Assembly (NCBI GenBank): GCA_007126415.1
Contig: SLBH01000087.1
Coordinates: forward strand, 1 to 14,652
Reading direction: 5' to 3'
DNA length: 14,652 nucleotides
Origin: Spirochaetales bacterium
Lineage (GTDB): Bacteria; Spirochaetota; Spirochaetia; DSM-27196; SLAA01
Position numbers and translations under genes: made by a program. Under the pieces are notes generated by a model. It did not search any database. It saw only the letters and a list, made by a program, of their open reading frames with translations, and was not told the origin of the DNA. Positions 7,387 to 14,652 of this stretch are shown piece by piece; position 1 is the first letter of the stretch; each line of letters opens with the position of its first letter.

Positions 7387-8810
7387 GCGATGCACAAGTA
7401 CATCTGGCCTATCTGCTCGCGGCGGCGCTGTTCATTCTTGGGCTGAAAGGCCTGACGCATCCGCGTAGCGCGGTGCGCGGCAACGCCGTCGGCGCGCTCG
7501 GCATGCTGCTCGCGGTGGTGGTTACATTGGTCGAGCAGGGTCTACTGCGTGCCGAGTTGATCGCGCTCGGGCTGGCGCTCGGAGCCGCGATCGGCGCGGT
7601 ACTCGCGCTTAGAATCCGTATGACCGCGATGCCGCAGCTCGTAGGGCTGTTTAACGGCTTCGGCGGCGCCGCCTCGGTGCTGGTCGCCGGAGCGGTTTTC
7701 ATCGTCGCCACGCAAGCGGCGGGCGTAACGCAAGCGGCGGGCGTAACGCAAGCCGCCGCTACCGCGGTGAGCGCGCAGGAAACGATCGCGACCGCCGCCT
7801 CGGGGCTGATCGGGTCGGTGACGTTCTTCGGGAGTATCGTGGCGTTCGGCAAGCTGCAGGGGCTGGTCACCGAGAAGCCGCTGCGCTACCGCGGCGAGCA
7901 GGTGGTGAAGCTCGTGGTGCTGGCGGCGGCGCTCGCCGCGGCGGCGATGATTATTCGTGAACCGCTCGAGACCGGGCGCTACTGGGCACTCGCCGCGGCG
8001 GCCGGCCTGCTCGGCGTCCTGTTGGTGATCCCGATCGGCGGCGCCGATATGCCGATCGTGATCGCGCTGCTGAACTCGTACTCCGGGCTCGCCGCCGCGG
8101 CCACCGGATTCGTACTCTCGAACACGGTGCTGATCGTCGCGGGTTCGCTTGTCGGGGCCTCAGGAATCATCCTCACGCAGATCATGTGCAAGGCGATGAA
8201 CCGCTCGCTCGCGAACGTGCTGTTCGGCGGAGTCGGCGCGGCGGTGGAGACCGTCGAGCAAGACGATCTCTACGCCGGCAAGGTCAAGCAGACCAGCGCC
8301 GAGGAGGTCGCGATGCTGCTCAAGACCGCGCGGCGTGTGGCGTTTGTGCCGGGCTACGGAATGGCGGTGGCGCGCGCGCAGACCGCGGTGCGGCTGCTCA
8401 CCGAGGCGCTCGAGCGCGACGGGGTTACGGTGGAGTTCGGCATCCATCCGGTGGCCGGTCGGATGCCGGGGCATATGAACGTGCTGCTCGCCGAGGAGCG
8501 GATCAGCTACGAGAAACTCCGCGAGTTGGATGCAATAAACCCCGCCTTCCCGCAGACCGATCTCGTGATCGTGCTCGGCGCGAACGACGTTGTGAACCCA
8601 CGCGCGAGAGAGAGTTCGGGGAACCCGATCGCCGGGATGCCGATTCTTGATGTAGACAAAGCGCGCACCGTAGTGGTGATCAAGCGCAGCCTGAGTCCGG
8701 GGTTCGCCGGGATCGCGAATCCGCTGTTCGCAGCCGACAACACGCTCATGCTGTTCGGCGACGGGAAGGCTGCGATGGAGGGTCTTGTGGAGGCCTACAA
8801 AGAGGCGTAG
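7383..8810 (+). CDS. pntB: NAD(P) transhydrogenase subunit beta (membrane and NADP-binding)
   Basis: It carries the main membrane domain and the NADP(H)-binding domain III. It has 475 residues, slightly longer than E. coli PntB. The membrane half spans roughly 1-285 and includes the conserved IGGADMP with Asp222 and LNSYSGLAAAATGF (230-243). Domain III is complete: PGYGMAVA (323-330), GIHPVAGRMPGHMNVLLAE (353-371), GANDVVNP (399-406), KRS (434-436) and NPLF. The extra length is partly a loop made of repeated TQAAGV units at residues 110-125, encoded by an 18-bp tandem repeat. Its ATG overlaps the pntAB stop. It is the last gene of the unit; a GC-rich hairpin follows directly. Confidence 0.97.
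7710..7757 (+). repeat. 18-bp in-frame tandem repeat inside pntB
   Basis: The unit ACGCAAGCGGCGGGCGTA occurs at 7710-7727 and 7728-7745, and a third partial copy of 12 bp with one change follows at 7746-7757. It encodes TQAAGV-TQAAGV-TQAA. Because the unit is a multiple of 3, copy-number changes would keep the frame. Confidence 0.95.
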
Positions 8811-8848
8811 CCGGCGTAACGCCGCCGGTCGCGGCTACGCCGGCGGCG
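8810..8848. terminator. Shared hairpin between convergent pntB and PFK-like gene
   Basis: GCCGGCGTA (8810-8818) pairs perfectly with TACGCCGGC (8836-8844). Alternatively CGCCGCCGG (8820-8828) pairs with CCGGCGGCG (8840-8848) around an 11-nt loop. The stop codons of both genes lie in it. No U-run follows on either strand, so termination efficiency is uncertain. Confidence 0.5.
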
Positions 8849-9935
8849 TGCCGAAGCAGGTGCCCACCGCGCGTGCGGCGGTCAGGAGATCGTGCTGTGG
8901 CGGTACTTTTCGAAGCATCCCGGCCACCTCGGCGAGTCGGCACCGCGCGGTGTCGTTACCCTTGAGCGCCGCCATCCTGCCGAACGCGCCCTCGTGGAGC
9001 ATATCGGCGACGCCGGCGCCGAATCGTGTGGCGAGGATGCGATCGTAAGCCGACGGCGCACCGCCGCGCTGCTGGTGACCGAGTACCGTAACGCGGGTCT
9101 CGATCCCGGTCACGGACTCGAGCTGCTCGGCGATGTGGTAACCGAGATTGGATTGGTGGTACTTCGAGCGGCCGGGGCTGAAGCGCTCTCGGCCTTGCGC
9201 CTCAGACAGCGCTCCCTCGGCGACCACCACTATTGAGTGGTGTATTCCGCGTTCGGCGCGCTGCTTGAGGTGTTCGTGGAGATGTTCGATGCGGTACGGC
9301 GTCTCCGGCATCAAGATCACGTCGGCGTCGGCGGCAAGACCCGCGTACAGCGCCAGCCAGCCGGTGGTATGGCCCATCACCTCGGTTACCATGATGCGGT
9401 TATGGCTACGAGCCGTGGAGTGCAGTCGACCGATTGCCTCGCACGCGATCTCTACGGCGCTGTGAAAACCGTAGGTGATGTCGGTGCACCAGATGTTGTT
9501 GTTGATTGTTTTCGGGATCGCGATCACGTTCAGCCCGTGGCGGCTGAGGTGATACGCGGTCTTCAGCGCGTCGTAGCCTCCGATCGCCACGATGCAGTCG
9601 AGCTGGAAGCGGCGATAGGAATCGATTGCGGCTTCAGCCTCTGCGACCCCAACGGCGGCGTCGTGCAGCGCCGCGCTTCTCGGCGCCGCCGCCCCGGTTG
9701 AGTCCCCGATTCGGGTTGAACCGCCCGGGATCAGCATGCCGCTGAAGTTCTCGGACTTCAGCGTGTGAGCGTCGCCGTCGATGAGGCCGCGGAAGCCTCC
9801 CGCGAAGCCTATGATGTTCATGTTGTAGCGGGTGGTGGCCGCGTCGGCGACACCGCGGATCAAGGCGTCGAGCCCCGGACAATCTCCCCCGCTGGTCAGA
9901 AGGCCGAATGTGCGCGTTGCGCCGTGTGACTTCAT
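8835..9935 (-). CDS. 6-phosphofructokinase-fold protein with degenerate active site (possible pseudokinase)
   Basis: Clearly of the PfkA superfamily (366 residues) and most like the long ATP/PPi-dependent clade: GGDCPGL at 17-22, PKT at 141-143, LHSTARSH at 171-178, EVMG at 185-188, VVVAEGA, and GHQQRGGAPSAYDR near the end. A normal enzyme would phosphorylate fructose 6-phosphate. Key positions differ, however. GGDG(S/T) is G119-G-Y121-D-A, losing the metal-binding Asp (E. coli D103). TIDND is T143-I-N145-N-N147, losing the catalytic base and second metal ligand (D127, D129). MGR is MGH189. The conserved Asn after GGDCPGL is Asp23. The donor-site arginine seems absent in GGSTRIGDST. Sugar-phosphate-site residues R180 and the Arg of GHQQRGG are kept. 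Its ATG overlaps the HD-GYP stop by 4 nt. Many automatic pipelines would call it pfkA; activity is doubtful. Confidence 0.9.
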   Translation of the reverse strand: MKSHGATRTFGLLTSGGDCPGLDALIRGVADAATTRYNMNIIGFAGGFRGLIDGDAHTLKSENFSGMLIPGGSTRIGDSTGAAAPRSAALHDAAVGVAEAEAAIDSYRRFQLDCIVAIGGYDALKTAYHLSRHGLNVIAIPKTINNNIWCTDITYGFHSAVEIACEAIGRLHSTARSHNRIMVTEVMGHTTGWLALYAGLAADADVILMPETPYRIEHLHEHLKQRAERGIHHSIVVVAEGALSEAQGRERFSPGRSKYHQSNLGYHIAEQLESVTGIETRVTVLGHQQRGGAPSAYDRILATRFGAGVADMLHEGAFGRMAALKGNDTARCRLAEVAGMLRKVPPQHDLLTAARAVGTCFGTPPA

Positions 9936-11191
9936 GCCGTCTTGTTGCTCCCTTCGTATATCTCGTCGGGGTCTTTGTATTTGTTAGCGATAGTCTTGAT
10001 GTTTGGTAACACCTTGAAAAAGACATCGATTAACTCAGGGTCAAACTTGGTGCCGGACATGCGGCGCATCTCGGCGAGGGTGTCTTCCTCGGTCCAGGCT
10101 GATTTGTAGACGCGCTTCGACATCAACGCGTCGTAGACGTCCGCGATCGCGACGATGCGCCCAAATAGCGGAATCTCGTCGCCGCGTTTTCCGAGCGGGT
10201 TCCCGTCTTCATCGGTCTTGAGCGGCTCACCGGTCTCGAGGTCGATATGCCCGGGATATCCGGTGCCGTCCCAGTTCTCGTGGTGATTGAGCGCCACCGA
10301 CTGCGCGAGCTCGTCGAACTCCGACTGCTTGGTGACGAACAGGCGCGCACCCTGCAACGTGTGCGACTTCATGATCTCGTACTCGTCTTCGTTAAAACGC
10401 CCCGGTTTCTTGAGAATCATGTCCGAGATCGCCACCTTGCCGACGTCGTGCAGCATTGCCGCCATGCGCAGGTTGTCTTTGGTGCGCTCGAGCTCGTCTT
10501 GCGATAAGCCGTTGTTTCTCGCCCAGCGCTCGTAGATCTCGACTGCGTAGCCGGCGACGCGGTTAACGTGTGGTCCGGTCTCTTTGGGGTCACGTAACTC
10601 CGCCATCATGATCATGCGCAGCAGTATTGCGCGGGTCATCTGGGCCCGCTGGAGCGCGACGGTAGCATTGGCGGCGAAGTGGGTTACCACGATCTCATCC
10701 TCGGCGTCGAACGCGACTACGTTTCCATTATCGTCCTGTTTGTTGATCACCTGGATAACGCCGAGGATGTCGCCATGGTTGGTTGAAAGCGGGATCGCGA
10801 GCATAGAGGTGCTCTTGTAGCCCGAGACGCGGTCGTAGTGAGGATTGAAACCGTACGGCGCGCTCGCGGGGATCTGATACACGTCGGGGATGTTCACCGG
10901 CTTACCGGTTGCGGCGGCGTAGCCGGAGATTGTCTTTTTGTTGATCGGGATCGTAAACACGCTGTAGATGAGCTTCTCGCCTTCCGGAAGCTGCGCCTGC
11001 AGCGTAGCGTTTTGCGCGTAGTTGATCGTGAGGCTCTCGCCGTCGCTGATATAGATCGAGCCGGCGTCGGCGTTGAGTACGCGCCGAGCTTCGTGCAGAA
11101 TTCGCTCGAGCAAAACATCGAGATCCTGCAGCTTGTTAAGCTCGGAGTCTAGGCTGATTATGTCACGCAGCTTCTCGGCATCCTCTGACAT
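9932..11191 (-). CDS. GAF domain / HD-GYP cyclic-di-GMP phosphodiesterase
   Basis: A 419-residue cytoplasmic signalling protein without membrane segments. An N-terminal GAF domain spans about 15-185 and contains a full NKFDE motif: N150, K151, F161, D165, E166. This motif is best known from cyclic-nucleotide-binding GAF domains. The HD-GYP domain follows: ETGPH (204-208) with R211, the HD pair H248/D249 with K252, a later His in SHTLQG (277), HHE (303-305), and DGTGYP (308-313), so the catalytic set looks complete and hydrolysis of cyclic di-GMP is expected. Between GYP and the IPLFGRI segment lies an acidic insert of about 25 residues (314-339), a variant I recall from spirochaete and deltaproteobacterial relatives. 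CGGAGA (complement of 11198-11203) is the ribosome binding site. It sits 33 nt after the RHH gene and overlaps the PFK-like gene. Confidence 0.93.
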   Translation of the reverse strand: MSEDAEKLRDIISLDSELNKLQDLDVLLERILHEARRVLNADAGSIYISDGESLTINYAQNATLQAQLPEGEKLIYSVFTIPINKKTISGYAAATGKPVNIPDVYQIPASAPYGFNPHYDRVSGYKSTSMLAIPLSTNHGDILGVIQVINKQDDNGNVVAFDAEDEIVVTHFAANATVALQRAQMTRAILLRMIMMAELRDPKETGPHVNRVAGYAVEIYERWARNNGLSQDELERTKDNLRMAAMLHDVGKVAISDMILKKPGRFNEDEYEIMKSHTLQGARLFVTKQSEFDELAQSVALNHHENWDGTGYPGHIDLETGEPLKTDEDGNPLGKRGDEIPLFGRIVAIADVYDALMSKRVYKSAWTEEDTLAEMRRMSGTKFDPELIDVFFKVLPNIKTIANKYKDPDEIYEGSNKTA

Positions 11192-11224
11192 TGGCTGTCT
11201 CCGTTGTTCAAACGTTGTTGCGTG

Positions 11225-11506
11225 CTAATGGAGCTCGTGTTGATCGCTTATGGCGTCGCATGTGATGTGAAACTCGTGGCAGACGTCGCATTCTTCAATT
11301 GAGTGGTGCTCCGCAAACGCGTTCCAGTGCTCGCGTTGATTCGGCGTGAGGATTCCGACACCGCGGCACACTGGGCATGTGTTCTCGAGGGCGTTCAAGA
11401 TTGCGGAGCGAATGAACTGCGAGCGATTAGGTATTCCGTCCAACTCCCGCGCGAGCGACTCGTCTACCTTGAACGTTATTACCTCGCCTTTTTTGCCGAC
11501 GCTCAT
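11225..11506 (-). CDS. Ribbon-helix-helix protein with C-terminal zinc-binding cysteine module
   Basis: A 93-residue protein. Residues 8-42 read as a CopG-type ribbon-helix-helix: a beta strand (EVITFKVD), then helix 1 (ESLARELDG), turn, and helix 2 (SQFIRSAILNALEN), the fold that binds DNA as a dimer. The C-terminal half carries paired cysteines C44-x2-C47 and C73-x2-C76, with H77, H80 and C83 nearby, which suggests one structural or sensing metal, probably zinc. GGGAGGAG (complement of 11514-11521) gives an excellent ribosome binding site 7 nt before the ATG. It is the first gene of a probable operon with the HD-GYP and PFK-like genes and may be its regulator. The target sites and any signal are unknown. 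Confidence 0.88.
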   Translation of the reverse strand: MSVGKKGEVITFKVDESLARELDGIPNRSQFIRSAILNALENTCPVCRGVGILTPNQREHWNAFAEHHSIEECDVCHEFHITCDAISDQHELH

Positions 11507-11575
11507 GCAACCGCTCCTCCCGGATGGTGTTCACGTGTATCTCCGCCTACGGTGCCGCAAGCGCACGATAATCAC

Positions 11576-11604
11576 AGTATAGAGCAGTATATCGCAGAAC
11601 ACAA
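11576..11604 (-). promoter_or_regulatory. Promoter of the RHH / HD-GYP / PFK-like operon with 10-bp direct repeat
   Basis: On the minus strand TTGTGT (11604-11599) and TATACT (11581-11576) are separated by 17 bp, with transcription starting near 11569. The heptamer TATACTG occurs twice at exactly one helical turn (complements of 11585-11591 and 11575-11581), covering the -10 element and spacer. This is a plausible operator for the RHH protein encoded just downstream. Confidence 0.5.
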
Positions 11605-11610
11605 ATCTCG

Positions 11611-11639
11611 TCGCGACCGCGCGTCGCAATCGCGCGATT
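11611..11639 (-). terminator. GC-rich stem-loops after the ABC transporter operon
   Basis: Downstream of the ATPase stop, on the minus strand, a 12-bp perfect palindrome AATCGCGCGATT (11628-11639) is followed by a GCGAC/GTCGC stem with a 5-nt loop (11613-11627). No clear U-run follows, so this may slow or end transcription without being a textbook terminator. Confidence 0.3.
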
Positions 11640-11658
11640 TCGCGATCACTTTGGTACG

Positions 11659-12723
<1,065 letters not shown>

Positions 12724-12748
12724 GCCGATCACACTCCTTTTCTATGCC

Positions 12749-12763
12749 GGGGCGCGCCGCCCC
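12749..12763 (-). other. Intercistronic hairpin between permease and ATPase genes
   Basis: GGGGCG and CGCCCC form a perfect 6-bp stem with a 3-nt loop, beginning 3 nt after the permease stop codon and ending 10 nt before the ATPase ribosome binding site. No U-run follows, so it is more likely to affect mRNA stability or relative expression than to terminate. Confidence 0.4.
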
Positions 12764-12766
12764 TGC

Positions 12767-14338
12767 TTACCGGGACCCCTCGTGCTTGAGCAGGAATCCG
12801 ATGAACAGCCCCGAGAACACCACGATCGCCGCGGCGTACGGAGCCGCCTGCGCGAGCATCGCCTCTGAGGTACGGCTGAACACGTTCATCGCGAGGGTTC
12901 GGTACCCGGTCGGCGCGAGCAGAAACGTAATGGGCAGCTCCTTCATCGCGATTACGAATACCAGAACGCCGCCCGCAACGATTCCGCGGCGCAACAGCGG
13001 CAGAACCGTGCTCACAAACGCCTCAACGCGGTTGCGTCCAAGCGAGCGAGCCGCTTCCTCGAGCCGCGGCGAGGCCTGCAGCACCGCGCTTCTGATCGGC
13101 CCGATCGCGAGCGCCTGGAAGTTCAAGGCGTACGCGAGAATCAACAACGGCAGGGTCTGATATAGCGCCGGAGCCGACCGCAACGCAAAGAACACCATCG
13201 CGAGCGCGAGCGCGAGCGGCGGAATCGCGTAGCCGATATACGCGGCGCGCTCGAGGGTGCGCGATATAACCGACGGATAGCGCGCCGCGGTGTACGCTAC
13301 CGGGAGCGCGAGCAGCGCCGCCAGGGCCGCCGCCGGCACCGATGCGCCCGCCGACGCGGCGAACGACGCCGCGACCTGCGGCGGCCGTAGATCAGGCGGT
13401 GAGAGTAACAGCCAGTACGAGAGGATCAGAACCGGCAGTCCTACCGCTGCAAGGATCACGAGCCACACAAACAGCTTTGCGAACGGGCGGGTCCTGCCCA
13501 ACGGGACCTCGGCCGGTTTGCGGCCCACGCCGCTGCCGCTGCGCCACAGCTTGGTGCGCCCGAGTAGGCGCCACTCGAGCCCTACCACGCCGACCGTCAT
13601 CGCGAGCAGCATCAGCGAGAGCCAGGCGGCGTAGACGCGGTCGAACGCCCCGTGGTACTGCGTGAATATCGCGTAGCTAAAGACCTCGTAGCGCATCAAG
13701 GCTACCGCGCCGAAATCGCCGAGGACGTACAGCCCGATCACGAGCCATCCGGCGAGAAGCGCCGGGCGTAGATGCGGCAGCGTAACCTTGAAGAATATCT
13801 CGGTGCGGCCGTAGCCGAGGCTGCGTGCGGTTTCTTCGTAGCTTGGGTCAACGCCTGCGAGCGCGGCGCGCAGGTTGAGAAACAGATACGGATAGGTGTA
13901 GAGCGTGAGCGCCGCGGCGGCGCCGCTGAGCCCGCTCATTCGCGGCAGCGCCAAGCCGGTGAGGCGCGCGAGGATGCCGTAGTTACCGCCGAGGCTGATC
14001 AGCGCGTACGCCATGACGTAGCCCGGCACCGCGAGCGGCAGCGTCGCGAGTATCGTGAGTAACCGCTTGTGACGGATATCGGTCCGGACCGTGATGAACG
14101 CGAGCGGCACCGCGAGCAGCGTTGTGCCGACCAAGACCGTGAAACTCAGCGTCAGCGTGTTGAAAAGCAGGCGTAGGTTGCGTTGCCGGAAAACGAGCGC
14201 TTGTACCGCCTGGAGGTCGGCTTCAAACGCCCGCAGTACGAGATAGGCAAGCGGCAGCAGCACGCCGATTGCCCCGATCGAGGCGGCGACCAGCAAGAAC
14301 CACGGTGGCCGTCGCCCGCTCGCCGGCATGGTCGGCAC
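12767..14338 (-). CDS. fbpB: Ferric iron-type ABC transporter permease, fused two-domain
   Basis: A 523-residue inner-membrane protein in which two homologous permease halves are fused. It has about twelve hydrophobic segments, the first at about 13-35. Each half carries an EAA loop, the cytoplasmic contact with the ATPase: EETARSLG at 168-175 followed by LPHLRPAL (187-194), and EEAARSLG at 427-434 followed by LPLLRRGI (446-453). A hydrophilic linker at about 260-285 separates the halves. Fused permeases are usual in Fe(III) importers such as FbpB/AfuB/SfuB. The chosen start is a GTG at 14338 that shares one base with the stop of the binding-protein gene (TAGTG); an ATG three codons later, at 14329, is equally possible, and neither has a clear ribosome binding site, consistent with translational coupling. 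Confidence 0.92.
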   Translation of the reverse strand: MPTMPASGRRPPWFLLVAASIGAIGVLLPLAYLVLRAFEADLQAVQALVFRQRNLRLLFNTLTLSFTVLVGTTLLAVPLAFITVRTDIRHKRLLTILATLPLAVPGYVMAYALISLGGNYGILARLTGLALPRMSGLSGAAAALTLYTYPYLFLNLRAALAGVDPSYEETARSLGYGRTEIFFKVTLPHLRPALLAGWLVIGLYVLGDFGAVALMRYEVFSYAIFTQYHGAFDRVYAAWLSLMLLAMTVGVVGLEWRLLGRTKLWRSGSGVGRKPAEVPLGRTRPFAKLFVWLVILAAVGLPVLILSYWLLLSPPDLRPPQVAASFAASAGASVPAAALAALLALPVAYTAARYPSVISRTLERAAYIGYAIPPLALALAMVFFALRSAPALYQTLPLLILAYALNFQALAIGPIRSAVLQASPRLEEAARSLGRNRVEAFVSTVLPLLRRGIVAGGVLVFVIAMKELPITFLLAPTGYRTLAMNVFSRTSEAMLAQAAPYAAAIVVFSGLFIGFLLKHEGSR

Positions 14339-14652
14339 TACAGCAGCCCCAGTTCACGGAGTAACGCGAGTGTGCCGTCGAGATCTTCCATCGCATCAAG
14401 ATCGAGCTCCGGGCTGGCCTCGAGCAGGGTCTCGAAGGTCTCGAGCTGCGGATTGGGTTCCACGCCCTCGAGAACCGGGTACTCGTATATCTCGCCGGTG
14501 AAAAACTCCTGCGACCAACGCGAAAGCAGAAAGCGCACGAACTCAACAGCCTGCTCGCGTCGGTCGCTCTCGGCGAGGATCGCAACTCCGGCGACGTTTA
14601 CGAGATTGCCGATATCGCCGTCCTCAAAAAACATCTGAGAAGCCGGATAATC
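14338..14652 (-). CDS. fbpA: Iron-type ABC transporter substrate-binding protein, C-terminal 104 residues
   Basis: The gene enters from the right edge and only its C-terminus is present, so signal peptide and iron-binding tyrosines cannot all be checked. The visible part reads as the last third of a periplasmic-binding-protein of the FbpA/FutA class: GNLVNVAGVAILAES, then a helix ending in FLLSRWSQEFF, then the family-typical EYPVLEGV and a short helical end. The position directly upstream of a fused permease and an ATPase agrees with the usual gene order. Fe(III) is the most likely cargo, but this is inferred from family resemblance. It overlaps the permease start by one base. Confidence 0.82.
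   Translation of the reverse strand, partial: DYPASQMFFEDGDIGNLVNVAGVAILAESDRREQAVEFVRFLLSRWSQEFFTGEIYEYPVLEGVEPNPQLETFETLLEASPELDLDAMEDLDGTLALLRELGLL

Noticed and set aside
7710..7757. Possible CRISPR-like repeat
   Set aside because: The units are contiguous with no spacers, in frame inside pntB, and only about 2.7 copies long.
8835..9935. PFK-like gene as a decayed pseudogene
   Set aside because: The frame is uninterrupted, length is normal, many non-catalytic family motifs are intact and the start is coupled to the upstream gene; the changes look selective rather than random.
12724..12732. GTG start at 12732 for the ABC ATPase
   Set aside because: Only 1 nt separates it from the AGGAG site; ATG 12723 has a workable spacing of 10 nt.

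Overview
The window is 14.65 kb of GC-rich DNA from a bacterial chromosome, almost completely coding, with no tRNA, rRNA, CRISPR array or insertion sequence that I can see. The gene mix is a NagZ-like lipoprotein, a GH1 beta-glucosidase, a carotenoid desaturase, a three-subunit proton-translocating transhydrogenase, a PFK-family protein, an HD-GYP protein of the type with a long insert after its GYP motif, a small ribbon-helix-helix zinc protein and an iron-type ABC transporter. It would fit a pigmented, sugar-fermenting free-living spirochaete. That assignment is an inference from gene content and is tentative, because there is no ribosomal marker here. No gap between genes exceeds 200 bases.

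Layout, left to right. (1) Bases 1-638, minus strand: the N-terminal part of a membrane lipid kinase of the dolichol kinase / CTP-dependent diacylglycerol kinase family, cut by the window edge. (2) Bases 639-789: two face-to-face promoters serving this gene and the plus-strand operon. (3) Bases 790-5158, plus strand: a tightly overlapping three-gene operon of lipoprotein NagZ-type GH3, GH1 beta-glycosidase and a CrtI/CrtD-type carotenoid desaturase. (4) Bases 5159-5233: a short GC-rich repeat cluster. (5) Bases 5234-5758, minus strand: a DJ-1/PfpI protein, divergent from (6) bases 5958-8810, plus strand: pntAA-pntAB-pntB, encoding the NAD(P) transhydrogenase that uses the proton gradient to make NADPH. 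(7) Bases 8810-8848: a hairpin shared by two convergent transcription units. (8) Bases 8835-11506, minus strand: an operon of a ribbon-helix-helix/zinc-cysteine protein, a GAF/HD-GYP cyclic-di-GMP phosphodiesterase and a PFK-fold protein, the last two overlapping by 4 nt. (9) Bases 11659-14652, minus strand: an iron-type ABC uptake operon (binding protein fragment, fused two-domain permease, ATPase).

The most unusual element is the PFK-fold protein at 8835-9935. The reading frame is intact and the length normal, and the sugar-phosphate-binding arginines R180 and the one in the GHQQRGG motif are kept. Nearly every residue that binds metal or phosphoryl donor, or does the chemistry, is changed: GGDG(S/T) is GGYDA, TIDND is TINNN, and MGR is MGH. 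It is translationally coupled to an HD-GYP protein whose catalytic motifs are complete and whose GAF domain carries an intact NKFDE motif. A sugar-phosphate-sensing pseudokinase linked to cyclic-di-GMP turnover is a reasonable but unproven reading. The upstream zinc/RHH protein has a promoter with a 10-bp-period direct repeat over its -10 element and may regulate its own operon.
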